Program-made: the position numbers and the translations under genes
Assembly: GCF_901482445.1 (NCBI RefSeq)
Contig: NZ_LR590477.1
Span: 2,108,001 to 2,172,000, forward strand
DNA length: 64,000 bases
Source of the DNA: Neisseria lactamica
GTDB lineage: Bacteria; Pseudomonadota; Gammaproteobacteria; Burkholderiales; Neisseriaceae
Direction: 5' to 3'
In this document: piece after piece, positions 17,035 through 26,650 of the stretch
Numbering within the stretch: position 1 is the stretch's first letter
Layout of the letters: each line of letters begins with the position of its first letter
The notes under the pieces: model-generated
Databases searched by the model: none
What the model was told of the DNA's origin: nothing
What the model saw: the letters and a program-made list of their open reading frames with translations, nothing else

Positions 17035-18090
17035 TTAACGGAGCAGCTTGGCAAATTCGGAAGACATCGCGGTGCGGTAGCCGCCTTTATCCCTGACAAT
17101 CAGGAAAATGGCGAGTTTTTCGCGCTCTGCCAGCTTCAGGGCTTCGGTTTCGCCCAATACGAATAAGCCTGTGGACAAGCCGTCCGCCGTCATCGCGCTG
17201 TCTGCGACCACGCTGATGGAGGCGAGGTTGTGGCTGATGGGGCGTTTGTTGTTCGGATTGATGATGTGGGAGAGGCGTTTGCCGCTTTTATCGACGTGGA
17301 AAATACGGTAATCGCCGGAAGTGGCAAGCGAACGGTTGTTCAGCGGGACGATAATCTGCGTATTGCCGCCTTGGACGATATTGGGTTGCTCGATACCGAT
17401 GCGCCACGGTTCGCCGCGCGCGTTTTTGCCTTTGCCGTGCAACTCGCCGCCGATTTCGACCAGATAATTTTGAATGCCGTATTTTTCCAGTTCGCCCGCA
17501 ACTTTATCGACACCGAAGCCTTTGGCAATCGAAGATAAATCCAAATAGGCCTTGGGGTGGGTTTTGCTCAAGGAGGCGTAATCTTTGCCTTGTTTCAAAA
17601 TGATTTTGTCTATGCCCGTATAAGATGCCGCCTGTTTGATTTGTTCCGGTGTCGGTTCACGGGTAACGGATTTGTCGGGGCCGAATCCCCAAAGGTTGAC
17701 CAAAGGGCCGACGGTTACGTCCAGTGCGCCGTGTGTCAGGCGGTTCAGGCGGATGGCTTCGGCGGTAACGTGTGCGAAGTCGCTTGAAATACGGAGGGGT
17801 TTGTCGGCTGTGTGTTGGTTGAATCGGCTGATTTCAGAGTCGGGCTGATAGGTGGACATCTGCCGGTTGACTTCTTTAAGCGCGTCATTGATGCGCTTTT
17901 GTATTTCGGCAGGTGAGGGGAGTTTGTCCCGATTATTTGAAAGGTATTTGACGGTATAGGTCGTGCCCATCGTTTCGCCTTGCAGGGTAACGGTTTGCGC
18001 GGTTTGTTCCGAGCAGGCGTTCAGGAAGATAAAACCCAGGGCAAATATCAAGGCGCGGATAAGGTTCGGCAGGCGTGTTTCAGACGGCAT
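17035..18090 (-). CDS. apbE: FAD:protein FMN transferase ApbE (lipoprotein)
   Basis: A 351-residue flavin transferase that attaches FMN to threonines of NqrB and NqrC. It has a lipoprotein signal (IFALGFIFLNAC), GTTYTVKY, the conserved DLSSIAKGFGVD and the C-terminal metal-binding DSAMTADGLSTGLFVLG. The start codon is the ATG of an uptake sequence, so the protein begins MPSET. In-frame sequence further upstream is not conserved and overlaps a Correia element. It follows nqrF by about 630 bases with a small open frame between. Confidence 0.94.
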   Translation of the reverse strand: MPSETRLPNLIRALIFALGFIFLNACSEQTAQTVTLQGETMGTTYTVKYLSNNRDKLPSPAEIQKRINDALKEVNRQMSTYQPDSEISRFNQHTADKPLRISSDFAHVTAEAIRLNRLTHGALDVTVGPLVNLWGFGPDKSVTREPTPEQIKQAASYTGIDKIILKQGKDYASLSKTHPKAYLDLSSIAKGFGVDKVAGELEKYGIQNYLVEIGGELHGKGKNARGEPWRIGIEQPNIVQGGNTQIIVPLNNRSLATSGDYRIFHVDKSGKRLSHIINPNNKRPISHNLASISVVADSAMTADGLSTGLFVLGETEALKLAEREKLAIFLIVRDKGGYRTAMSSEFAKLLR

Positions 18091-18209
18091 AGTGTTTGAC
18101 GGTTTTTGCAAATGGCTTGAATTATATCGCAAAACGGCCGATATGTTTCTATGCCGATGCCGTCTGAAGGGTGTTCGGGCGGCATCGGTCGTCGTTTGGG
18201 TGGCGGTAA

Positions 18210-18315
18210 TATAGTGGATTAAATTTAAATCAGGACAAGGCGACGAAGCCGCAGACAGTACAAATAGTACGGCAAGGCAAGGCAACGCCGTACCGGTTTT
18301 TGTTAATCCACTATA
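18210..18315. repeat. Correia repeat element (106 bp)
   Basis: TATAGTGGATTAA and TTAATCCACTATA termini with the standard core, between apbE and the 36-codon gene. It may supply or separate transcription for apbE. Confidence 0.97.
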
Positions 18316-18361
18316 AAAAACAAACCGGTGTTTTACCAACCGGTTTGTCAGGGTTTAATGG

Positions 18362-18472
18362 TCAGCGCGTCCTGCGTTGCCATTTGTTGTAGTAGTATTC
18401 GTAATCTTCATCACGACCGCCCGATTCAATCCAATCATCGTATTCGGGGCTGTTTTCAAAGCTGTCAGACAT
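18362..18472 (-). CDS. 36-residue acidic/aromatic microprotein
   Basis: A short gene starting [16 protein letters not shown] and ending [10 protein letters not shown], preceded by GAGGTACGG at usable spacing. The composition is unusual: an acidic N-terminal half, four tyrosines in a cluster, then a basic tail. It lies between nqrF and apbE on the same strand. I do not recognise it; the ribosome binding site and the non-random composition support it as real. Confidence 0.6.
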
Positions 18473-18672
18473 TATCCGTACCTCGCAAAATGGGTTTATC
18501 GATACTTTTTTAGTTATGGAATCAACCATAACTAAAAAGAAGTATACTTCTTTGCTTTTCCGCCAAAATATTTAACCGCACATCCGCCGCAGGGTAAAAA
18601 TGGAAGTTCAACGATATTGATACGGGTATGGGCGGATGCCGTCTGAAGGGTGTTCGGACGGTATCGGATAGA

Positions 18673-18702
18673 AAAAGGAAGAAACCGAGGTTTCTTCCTT
18701 TT
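18673..18702 (-). terminator. nqr operon terminator
   Basis: A perfect 14-base stem AAAAGGAAGAAACC / GGTTTCTTCCTTTT with a two-base loop, just downstream of nqrF. On the minus strand it ends the six-gene operon ahead of the microprotein and apbE. Confidence 0.85.
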
Positions 18703-18719
18703 GTATTTGAGGTTGGGTT

Positions 18720-19937
18720 TTAACCGCCGAAATCGTCCAAGAGGATGTTTTCGTCTTCCACGCCTAAGTCTTTGAGCATTTTGATTACGGACTGGTTCAT
18801 AATCGGCGGGCCGCACATATAAAATTCGCAGTCTTCCGGTGCTTCGTGGTTTTTCAGATGGTTTTCGTAAACCACGTTGTGGATGAAGCCTGTGTAGCCG
18901 TCCCAGTTGTCTTCAGGCAACGGGTCGGACAGGGCGACGTGCCACGTGAAGTTCGGGAATTCTGCCGCGAGTCGGTCGAAGTCTTCGACATAGAACATTT
19001 CGCGTTTGGAACGTGCGCCGTACCAGAAGGTGATTTTGCGTTTGGAATTCAAACGTTTCAACTGGTCGAAAATGTGGGAACGCATCGGAGCCATACCCGC
19101 ACCGCCGCCGATAAATACCATTTCGGCATCGGTGTCTTTGGCGAAAAATTCGCCGAACGGGCCGGAAATCGTAACTTTGTCGCCGGGTTTGAGCGACCAG
19201 ATGTAGGAAGACATTTGTCCCGGAGGCGCATCGGGTACGCGCGGGGGCGGCGTGGCAATACGCACGTTCAGCATAATGATGCCTTTTTCTTCAGGATACG
19301 AAGCCATAGAGTAGGCGCGCAAAATCGGCTCGTCCACTTTGGAAACGTATTGCCACAGATTGTATTTGTCCCAGTCTTCGTGATATTCCTTAGGAATGTC
19401 AAAGTCTTTGTAGGCAACGGTGTGAGGAGGGGCTTCAATTTGAATATAGCCGCCGGCACGGAAGGGAACTTCTTCGCCTTCGGGAATGGCAAGCTTGAGT
19501 TCTTTAATGAACGTTGCTTTGTTGTCGTTGGAAATGACGGTGCATTCCCATTTTTTCACGCCGAACACTTCTTCGGGTACTTCAATCTCCATATCGGTTT
19601 TGACGTTGACTTGGCACGACAGCCGGCAGCCTTCGCGCGCTTCGCGTTTGCTGATGTGGGACAACTCGGTCGGCAGGATGTCGCCGCCGCCGCTTTTTAC
19701 GACGACGCGGCATTGTCCGCACGAGCCGCCCCCGCCGCAGGCGGAGGGGATAAAGATGCCTTCGTTGGCAAGCGCGCCCAAGAGTTTGCCGCCGGCGGGC
19801 ATCGTCAGCTCTTTTTCGCCGTTGACTTTGATAGTGATGTCGCCTTCGCTGACCAGCTTGGATTTGGCAAACAGAATCATCAGTGCCAAAACCAAGACGA
19901 TGACGGTAAACATCACGATACCTAAAATAATCTCCAT
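18720..19937 (-). CDS. nqrF: Na+-NQR subunit F (NADH dehydrogenase flavoprotein)
   Basis: A 405-residue subunit where NADH is oxidised. It has an N-terminal membrane helix, a 2Fe-2S ferredoxin domain (CGGGGSCGQC and the later GCRLSCQ), then an FAD domain (RAYSMASYPEE) and NAD-binding segments (FIGGGAGMAPMRSH, FYMCGPPIMNQSV). It is the last gene of the nqrABCDEF operon and is followed by a strong terminator. Confidence 0.98.
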   Translation of the reverse strand: MEIILGIVMFTVIVLVLALMILFAKSKLVSEGDITIKVNGEKELTMPAGGKLLGALANEGIFIPSACGGGGSCGQCRVVVKSGGGDILPTELSHISKREAREGCRLSCQVNVKTDMEIEVPEEVFGVKKWECTVISNDNKATFIKELKLAIPEGEEVPFRAGGYIQIEAPPHTVAYKDFDIPKEYHEDWDKYNLWQYVSKVDEPILRAYSMASYPEEKGIIMLNVRIATPPPRVPDAPPGQMSSYIWSLKPGDKVTISGPFGEFFAKDTDAEMVFIGGGAGMAPMRSHIFDQLKRLNSKRKITFWYGARSKREMFYVEDFDRLAAEFPNFTWHVALSDPLPEDNWDGYTGFIHNVVYENHLKNHEAPEDCEFYMCGPPIMNQSVIKMLKDLGVEDENILLDDFGG

Positions 19938-19950
19938 ACCGGTCCCTTTC

Positions 19951-20544
19951 TTATAACTGGATGCCGGAGAACGACATAAACGCCATCGCCATCAGGCCGG
20001 CGGCGATAAAGGTAATGCCCAGGCCTTTGAGGCCTTTGGGAGCGTCCGAATATTTCATTTTTTCGGTAATGCCCGCCAAAGCGACAATCGCCAACATCCA
20101 GCCCAAACCCGCGCCGAAGCCGTACACGACGGATTCGCCGAAGTTATACTCGCGCTGCGCCATAAAGGATACGGCGCCGAAAATCGCGCAGTTCACGGTA
20201 ATCAGCGGCAGGTAGATGCCCAGCGCGTTATAGAGGGCGGGGACGAATTTGTCCAAGAACATTTCCAAAATCTGTACCAAAGCGGCAATCACGCCGATGA
20301 AGGTGATGAATTTCAAAAAGGTCAAATCCACGCCTTCGACAATCGCGCCGTCTTTGAGCAGCGAGTAAACGAGTTGGTTGGCGGGGACGGACAGCCCGAG
20401 TACGAAAATTACCGCCACACCCAAACCGAATGCGGTGGATACTTTTTTGGATACCGCCAAAAACGTGCACATACCCAAAAAGAAGGATAACGCCATATTT
20501 TCAATGAAGACGGATTTGATGAAGAGGCTCAAATAGTGTTCCAT
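19951..20544 (-). CDS. nqrE: Na+-NQR subunit E
   Basis: A 197-residue inner membrane subunit with six hydrophobic helices, paralogous to NqrD. The conserved cysteines that bind the membrane Fe centre are visible (FLGMCTFLAV, ITVNCAIFGA). It is part of the Na+ translocation path. Thirteen bases separate it from nqrF. Confidence 0.98.
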   Translation of the reverse strand: MEHYLSLFIKSVFIENMALSFFLGMCTFLAVSKKVSTAFGLGVAVIFVLGLSVPANQLVYSLLKDGAIVEGVDLTFLKFITFIGVIAALVQILEMFLDKFVPALYNALGIYLPLITVNCAIFGAVSFMAQREYNFGESVVYGFGAGLGWMLAIVALAGITEKMKYSDAPKGLKGLGITFIAAGLMAMAFMSFSGIQL

Positions 20545-20547
20545 AGC

Positions 20548-21174
20548 TTATTCCTCCGCCTGTTCGGGTTTCCAGGTACGCAGACCCCAAATCAAAAAGC
20601 CGATGATGAAGAACGCGCTGGGGGCGAGCAGGAACAAGCCGTTGGTCTGATACCAGCCGCCGTCCTGCACGGTTTGGAAAACGGTGTAGCCCAAGAGCTT
20701 GCCCGAGCCGATCAGTTCGCGGACGGTGGCGACGACAAGCAGCATCATCCCGTAGCCCGCGCCGTTGCCGATGCCGTCGATCAGGCTTTCCAGCGGCGGC
20801 TCTTTCATCGCAAAGGCTTCGGCACGGCCCATCACGATGCAGTTGGTAATAATCAGGCCGACGAATACGGAAAGCTGTTTGGACAATTCGTAGGCAAATG
20901 CCTGCAAGAGCTGGTCGACCAGCGTAACCAGCGACGCGATAATCGCCATTTGCACGATGATGCGGATGCTGTTGGGGATGTAGTTGCGTACCAGCGAAAT
21001 GAAGAAGCTGGAAAAACCGGTTACCAAACTGACGGAAATACCCATCACGATGGCCGTCTGAAGTTTGGTGGTAACCGCCAAAGCCGAACAAATACCCAAA
21101 ACCTGCAAGGCAATCGGGTTGTTGTCGATAAAGGGTGAAAACATCAAATGTTTCAAGCGTTTCATATCAGCCAT
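20548..21174 (-). CDS. nqrD: Na+-NQR subunit D
   Basis: A 208-residue subunit with six membrane helices. The cysteine-bearing segments VLGICSALAV and LIITNCIVMGRAEAFAM mirror those of NqrE; the D/E pair holds an Fe or Fe-S centre between them. It abuts nqrE (3-base gap) and touches the nqrC stop. Confidence 0.98.
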   Translation of the reverse strand: MADMKRLKHLMFSPFIDNNPIALQVLGICSALAVTTKLQTAIVMGISVSLVTGFSSFFISLVRNYIPNSIRIIVQMAIIASLVTLVDQLLQAFAYELSKQLSVFVGLIITNCIVMGRAEAFAMKEPPLESLIDGIGNGAGYGMMLLVVATVRELIGSGKLLGYTVFQTVQDGGWYQTNGLFLLAPSAFFIIGFLIWGLRTWKPEQAEE

Positions 21175-21950
21175 TATTGCGCTCCTGCTGATTTCAATTT
21201 GTTCAGGTAGGGGATATAGCCGTTTTCGCCGAACCAGTAGGCGAACGAACCTTGCACGCCTTTGGAAGTCAGCGACGCGCCGGAGAGGGCATCTACGCCG
21301 TGTTCTTTGTCCGAACCCGCGCCTTTGCCGACGTGCAGGGCGAGTTTGCCTTGTCCGTCAAACAGTTTTTTGCCGACGAATTTTTGCTGCCACAACGGAT
21401 TGCCGATTTCGCCGCCCAAGCCCGGGGTTTCGCCTTGTTCGTAGTAGGTAATGCCGTTGATGGTGTTGCCGTCGGGTTGGATGGCGACAAAGCCGTACAT
21501 GACCGACCACAAACCGTTGCCGTGCATCGGCAGGATGATTTGCCCGATTTTGCCGTCTTCGCCTTTTACCAAGTAAACCTCGGTGTATTTGGCACGGCTT
21601 TTGATGCCTGCCAAATCGTCTTCAGGTTTGATTTGAATGCTTTGCGCGGGGTCTTTGCCGGCAACGCGTGCGCTGAAGTCTTTCGGCGCGTCTTTCACAT
21701 ATTCGCCGGTCGCCAAGTCCACGACACGTTGCTCGATACGCTCGGCAAAGGTTTTGCCGATGTCGGTGTCTTTATCCATCAAACCGGCTACGCTCAAGAT
21801 ATAGCCTTGTTTGTCTTGGAGTTTTTGTTTTTCTTGGATGGGTTTTAAGCCGACGACCGCACCGGCAACGATGACCGAGCAAATCAGGCTGACCGCCAAT
21901 ACCACAATCAGCGTGCCGCTGAAGCTGTCTTTATCGAATTTCTTAGCCAT
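21174..21950 (-). CDS. nqrC: Na+-NQR subunit C (covalent FMN)
   Basis: A 258-residue subunit with one N-terminal membrane helix (FSGTLIVVLAVSLICSVIVA) and a periplasmic FMN-binding domain. The flavin attachment motif SGASLTSKG near the C-terminus is the substrate of ApbE. I start at MAKKFDKD, which overlaps the nqrB 3' end by eight bases; the frame extends further upstream but inside nqrB. Confidence 0.97.
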   Translation of the reverse strand: MAKKFDKDSFSGTLIVVLAVSLICSVIVAGAVVGLKPIQEKQKLQDKQGYILSVAGLMDKDTDIGKTFAERIEQRVVDLATGEYVKDAPKDFSARVAGKDPAQSIQIKPEDDLAGIKSRAKYTEVYLVKGEDGKIGQIILPMHGNGLWSVMYGFVAIQPDGNTINGITYYEQGETPGLGGEIGNPLWQQKFVGKKLFDGQGKLALHVGKGAGSDKEHGVDALSGASLTSKGVQGSFAYWFGENGYIPYLNKLKSAGAQ

Positions 21951-23175
21951 TGCTGCGCGCCTTTCTGCGTTTGATGTTCGCTTGTGCGACGAAATAGTCG
22001 AAAATCGGGGCAAACAGGTTGGCAAACAGAATCGCCAACATCATGCCTTCGGGGTAAGCAGGGTTGACCACGCGGATTAACACGCACATCACGCCGATCA
22101 GCGCGCCGTACCACCATTTGCCGACATTGGTAAAGGAAGCGGAAACGGGGTCGGTCGCCATAAACAGCATACCGATGGCGAAGCCGCCGACGACCAAGTG
22201 CCAGTACCAAGGCATAGCAAACATAGCGTTGGTGTCCGAACCGATGAAGTTGAACAGCGAAGACATGGCAATCATACCGATCATCACGCCGGCAATAATG
22301 CGCCAAGAAGCGATGCGGGCAAACACGATAAACGCGCCGCCGATTAAGAGTGCCAAAGTGGAGACTTCGCCGATGGAGCCGGGCAGTTTGCCGATAAACG
22401 CGTCCATCCAAGTGATGGTTTGACCGGTTACGGCGTTTTTCAGGCCGTCTGCACCGTGTGCCGCCCATTGCGCCAGCGCGGTTGCACCGGAATAGCCGTC
22501 AACCGCCGTCCAAACCGCATCGCCGCTCAAGTTGGCGGGGTAGGCGAAGAACAAGAAGGCACGGCCTGCCAGCGCAGGGTTCATAAAGTTTTTACCCGTA
22601 CCGCCGAACACCTCTTTCGCAACCACCACGCCGAAGGTAATGCCCAAAGCCGCCTGCCACAGCGGCAGCGTAGGCGGAACGATTAAGGCAAACAAAATCG
22701 AAGTAACGAAGAAACCTTCGTTGATTTCGTGTTTGCGCACAGTGGCGAACAAAACTTCCCAGAAGCCGCCAACGGCAAATACAGTCGCGTAAATCGGCAG
22801 GAAGTAAATCGCGCCGAACAGCATTTTGCCCGACACGCCCGCTTCAGACGACATATTGATGCCCAAAGCGTCGGCAAGGGCGTAATGCCAGTCGTTGGCG
22901 ATGCTTTGTTGCAGCAAATCGGGCGTTAACGCATCGAACGCCTGTACGCCGACGTTGTACATACCGTAAAACATGGCGGGGAACAAAGCCAGCCACACCA
23001 AAATCATCATACGCTTGGAGTCGAGCGCGTCGCGGACGTGCGCCGCTTTGCGCGTTACCGCGCCGGATGTGTAGAAAATCGTCGCCGCAGCTTCGTAGAG
23101 GGCATACCATTTTTCATGTTTGCCGCCCGGCAGGAAGTGCGGTTCGATTTTTTCAAGAAAATGTTTCAAGCCCAT
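21943..23175 (-). CDS. nqrB: Na+-NQR subunit B (covalent FMN, channel)
   Basis: A 410-residue membrane subunit with about ten helices, the main Na+ channel and quinone-site protein. The covalent FMN threonine lies in GYSGATALAQW. Conserved N-terminal segment KWYALYEAAATIFY and FFAYPANLSGD are present. It starts two bases after the nqrA stop. Confidence 0.98.
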   Translation of the reverse strand: MGLKHFLEKIEPHFLPGGKHEKWYALYEAAATIFYTSGAVTRKAAHVRDALDSKRMMILVWLALFPAMFYGMYNVGVQAFDALTPDLLQQSIANDWHYALADALGINMSSEAGVSGKMLFGAIYFLPIYATVFAVGGFWEVLFATVRKHEINEGFFVTSILFALIVPPTLPLWQAALGITFGVVVAKEVFGGTGKNFMNPALAGRAFLFFAYPANLSGDAVWTAVDGYSGATALAQWAAHGADGLKNAVTGQTITWMDAFIGKLPGSIGEVSTLALLIGGAFIVFARIASWRIIAGVMIGMIAMSSLFNFIGSDTNAMFAMPWYWHLVVGGFAIGMLFMATDPVSASFTNVGKWWYGALIGVMCVLIRVVNPAYPEGMMLAILFANLFAPIFDYFVAQANIKRRKARSNG

Positions 23176-23177
23176 AA

Positions 23178-24521
23178 TCAGCCTTCCTTCTCAATGGTTT
23201 CCAGCACCTTGCGCAACAGCGGGCCGTATTCGTATTTGCCCGGGCAGACGAAGCTGCACAAAGCGAGGTCTTCTTCGTCCAATTCCAAGCAACCCAAAGC
23301 CTGCGCGCTGTCGGTATCGCCGACGATTAAATCGCGCAAAAGCAGGGTGGGCAGGATGTCCAGCGGCATCACGCGCTCGTAAGTACCGATGGGAACCATA
23401 GCGCGGTCGCCGCCGTTGACGGCTGTCGTGAACTTGAAGAGTTTGTTTTTCAGGAAATGGCCGAGGGTCGTACGCGTAATCGAGTATTTGTCCGGTTGTG
23501 GCGCAACCCAGCCGAACAGCTCTTTGCTGCGGCCTTCTTCGATAACGGAAATCTGATTGTGGTAGCGGCCGAGGTAATCGTGCGCGCCTTGTGCAATCGC
23601 GCCGTTCAATACCGAACCGGAAATCACGCGGTTTTCTGCGTCAACCAATTCGCTGGCAGTAAGTTGAGACACCTTCGCGCCCAAAACGGTACGCAGGAGG
23701 CGCGGTTTGTTGACTTGAGAACCACCCAAGGCAATCACGCGCCCGGTGTTCAGACGGCCTGTTACGAACAAACGTCCGATGGCAATTACATCTTGATAAT
23801 TGATGGTCCAAACGGTTTTGTTCGCACCGACCGGCTCGATGAAATGAATGTGCGTGCCGCTCAAACCCGCAGGATGAGGGCCGCCAAATTCATGTATTTC
23901 GATGTTGGCAGCGTTTTCAGACGGCACGTCCGCACCGACTGCCTTACAAACATGGATTTTGCGCTCGGTTAGGCGGCTCAATACCAGCAAACCTTGTTTG
24001 AAATCTTCGGCGGCTTCTTTGATGATGACCACAGGGTCTGCCGACAGCGGATTGGTGTCCATCGCATTGACGAAGATGGCGAACGGCTCGGCATCGACGG
24101 CAGGGATTTTGCTGAACGGACGGGTGCGCAGCGCAGTCCACAAACCGGATTGGATCAGGTTGCGGCGCACTTCTTCGTCGCTCAATTTTGCCAAGGCATC
24201 GGGTGCGTAGCGTTCGAACTCGATTTCGTCGTTGCCTTCAACGGCAATCACGACCGACTGAAGCACGCGCTTTTCGCCACGGTGAATTGCGGCGATTTTT
24301 CCAGAAGCCGGCGCGGTAAACACCACGCCCGGATTTTTTTTGTCTTCAAACAGCACTTGGCCTTTTTTGACGGCTTCGCCTTCCTTGATTTTCATCGAGG
24401 GGCGCATACCGGCATATTCTTCGCCAAGCAACGCGACTTCGGTAATGGCCGGGCCGTCGTAAACGGCTTGCTCCGGTCTGCCCGCGATGGGCAGGTCTAG
24501 ACCTTTTTTGATTTTAATCAT
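23178..24521 (-). CDS. nqrA: Na+-NQR subunit A
   Basis: A 447-residue peripheral subunit (start IKIKKGLDLPIAG; biotinyl-lipoyl-like KIKEGEAVKKGQVLF; ALGGSQVNKPRLLRT) that opens the nqr operon. It contributes to quinone reduction at the cytoplasmic face. About 165 bases upstream is a Correia element, so the promoter probably lies in the AT-rich stretch between them. Confidence 0.98.
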   Translation of the reverse strand: MIKIKKGLDLPIAGRPEQAVYDGPAITEVALLGEEYAGMRPSMKIKEGEAVKKGQVLFEDKKNPGVVFTAPASGKIAAIHRGEKRVLQSVVIAVEGNDEIEFERYAPDALAKLSDEEVRRNLIQSGLWTALRTRPFSKIPAVDAEPFAIFVNAMDTNPLSADPVVIIKEAAEDFKQGLLVLSRLTERKIHVCKAVGADVPSENAANIEIHEFGGPHPAGLSGTHIHFIEPVGANKTVWTINYQDVIAIGRLFVTGRLNTGRVIALGGSQVNKPRLLRTVLGAKVSQLTASELVDAENRVISGSVLNGAIAQGAHDYLGRYHNQISVIEEGRSKELFGWVAPQPDKYSITRTTLGHFLKNKLFKFTTAVNGGDRAMVPIGTYERVMPLDILPTLLLRDLIVGDTDSAQALGCLELDEEDLALCSFVCPGKYEYGPLLRKVLETIEKEG

Positions 24522-24687
24522 AGATTTGCATTACTTGTGATGGTTAAGGTAAAAACGGCGTGTTTTTGATACCGTGTCGCGTGGCACCAAAAGCATTGAA
24601 TAAATTAATGTAGCAAAGTGTTAGATTTTATCAGGAATTGTACCTGTTTGTCAGATTTGCTGCTTTTTTCCTTGCGGAAGCCGTTTT

Positions 24688-24794
24688 TATAGTGGATTAA
24701 ATTTAAACCAGTACGGCGTTGCCTCGCCTTGCCGTACTATTTGTACTGTCTGCGGCTTCGTCGTCTTGTCCTGATTTAAATTTAATCCACTATA
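24688..24794. repeat. Correia repeat element (107 bp)
   Basis: TATAGTGGATTAA and TTAATCCACTATA termini, standard core, upstream of the nqr operon and downstream of the antiporter gene. Confidence 0.97.
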
Positions 24795-24839
24795 ATTGTC
24801 GGAAGGGGAAAATATCGATTTGATTATGCCGGAATTTAA

Positions 24840-24866
24840 AATGCCGTCTGAATGTTCAGACGGCAT
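24840..24866. terminator. Inverted uptake-sequence terminator after the antiporter gene
   Basis: ATGCCGTCTGAA and TTCAGACGGCAT share their inner bases with almost no loop. It lies just beyond the antiporter stop. Confidence 0.75.
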
Positions 24867-24871
24867 AGCGT

Positions 24872-26293
24872 TTACAGCAGTTTGAAAATGAAAAAGATAA
24901 GGGTATGTACGATGAAGACGGGTATCAGGAAGGCGACCGACCACATCATATAGCCGAAGAAAGTCGGCATCGGTACGCCGCGCTGTTCGGCAATGGCTTT
25001 GACCATAAAGTTCGGCGCGTTGCCGATATAGGTCAGTGCGCCCATAAATACCGAACCCATAGAAACCGCCAGCAGGGTATGGAACAGGGGCCCCGTCATC
25101 AAGGCTTGGGCATCGCCGCCCGCCATATTGAAAAACACGAGATAAGTGGGCGCGTTATCCAAGAATGCCGACAATATGCCGCTCATCCAAAAATACATCG
25201 TATTAATCGGATGACCTGCCGTATCGTGAACCAGCGATACCACCCCGCCCAGCGCGCCTGCCTCGCCTGCTTTCAGAATGCTCAGGACGGGGAAGATGGT
25301 GATGAAGATGCCGAGGAAGAGTTTACCCACTTCGGCGATGGGTTCAAAGTTGAATTCGTTGCCTGCGCGGACTTGTTTGGGCGTGATTGCCATAGATACG
25401 GCGGTCAATGTAATCAGGATGACATCGCGGACGAGGTTTTGCAGGGCGTAACGGCTGCCGAGGATTTCAAATCCCGGGTGTTCGGGTTTCCAAAGGCCGG
25501 ACATTAGAACCGCGCCGACCACGCCCGTCAGCAGGAGAAAATTCCATTTTCCGAAGATGGCAATTTTTTCGGGTTTTTCCTGTTGTGCCGGAGTATCTTG
25601 TGCAATGTTTTCCTGTTTGAAGAAACGGTTGTCGATGAAATAGAAGGCGGTCAACAGAGCGGCGGTGCTGATCAGGACGGGGGCAAGCATATGTTTGACC
25701 GTCCACATAAAATCTACACCCTTAAGAAAGCCGAGGAAGAGCGGGGGGTCGCCCAAAGGGGTCAGGCCGCCGCCGATGTTTGCAACCAGGAAAATGAAGA
25801 AGATGACGATGTGCACGCGGTGGACACGGTTTTGGTTGGCTTTCAGCAGCGGACGAATCATCAGCATTGCCGCGCCGGTCGTACCCATAATTGAAGCCAG
25901 TGCCGTGCCGACGGCAAGCAGGGCGGTGTTGAGCTTGGGTGTGCCGTTCAAGTCGCCCCAAACCAAAATGCCGCCTGAAATGGTGTACAGGGCAAGCAGC
26001 AGCAGGATGAAGGGGATGTATTCTTCAACGAGTGCGTGTGCGACGGTATGGATACCGGCGGACGCGCCAAAAACCAAACTGAACGGGATGAGGAACAGCA
26101 ATGTCCAAAAGGCGGTGATTTTGCCGTAATGGTGATGCCAGGTATGCGAAAAAAACAAGGGACCCAATGCGATAGACAGCAAAATCAGGGCAAAGGGCAG
26201 GCCCCACAGCAGGTTTAGGTTTGCGCCGTCCAAATCTGCGGCGTAAACCGATGCCGGGAAAAGCATTAGTGAAAACAGGGATAGGTGGCGCAT
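24872..26293 (-). CDS. Putative Na+/H+ antiporter (NhaD/CitMHS-like)
   Basis: A 473-residue inner membrane protein with a cleavable-looking N-terminus (FSLMLFPASVYAA) and about 12 hydrophobic segments of the ion transporter superfamily. Conserved stretches include GGLTPLGDPPLFLGFL, SAFLDNAPTYLVFFNMA and GALTYIGNAPNFMVKAIAEQ, as in NhaD-type sodium/proton antiporters and citrate-Mg transporters. GAGGAAAC precedes the chosen ATG. Sodium export would sit logically beside the Na+-pumping NQR, but the substrate is inferred. The 357 bases upstream hold no gene; 26495-26600 is very AT-rich. Confidence 0.8.
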   Translation of the reverse strand: MRHLSLFSLMLFPASVYAADLDGANLNLLWGLPFALILLSIALGPLFFSHTWHHHYGKITAFWTLLFLIPFSLVFGASAGIHTVAHALVEEYIPFILLLLALYTISGGILVWGDLNGTPKLNTALLAVGTALASIMGTTGAAMLMIRPLLKANQNRVHRVHIVIFFIFLVANIGGGLTPLGDPPLFLGFLKGVDFMWTVKHMLAPVLISTAALLTAFYFIDNRFFKQENIAQDTPAQQEKPEKIAIFGKWNFLLLTGVVGAVLMSGLWKPEHPGFEILGSRYALQNLVRDVILITLTAVSMAITPKQVRAGNEFNFEPIAEVGKLFLGIFITIFPVLSILKAGEAGALGGVVSLVHDTAGHPINTMYFWMSGILSAFLDNAPTYLVFFNMAGGDAQALMTGPLFHTLLAVSMGSVFMGALTYIGNAPNFMVKAIAEQRGVPMPTFFGYMMWSVAFLIPVFIVHTLIFFIFKLL

Positions 26294-26650
26294 CGTGTTT
26301 CCTCGATTCAAGCACTGCCTTGCGCGGCGCGCGGGAGTGATACAGGCTTCGTGCCGCCCGGACATAGGCGGACTGTGCTGCCTGTTTGTTTTTGAAAAAA
26401 GTTTCCGATTGATTGTAAAGTAAATAATCAGGATAAACCAGTTTCCCAAAACGGAAGGCGGCGGGAAGGCGTATTGCCGCGCTTGGGAATATATGTTCTT
26501 TTTGATAAATAATTTTATTTAAAACAAATAAATATATGTCTTTAATAAATAATCTATCGAAAACGGAAAGTGAATTTATTTTAACATATATTTGCAATAA
26601 AACAGGTTTGTCCCACCCGTTTGTCTGCGCCCGTCCCTTTCAGACGGCAT

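Noticed and set aside
18846..19925. A 359-codon open frame on the plus strand opposite nqrF
   Set aside because: It is a mirror of the NqrF coding frame in GC-rich DNA; no ribosome binding site and a low-complexity phenylalanine/valine-rich product.
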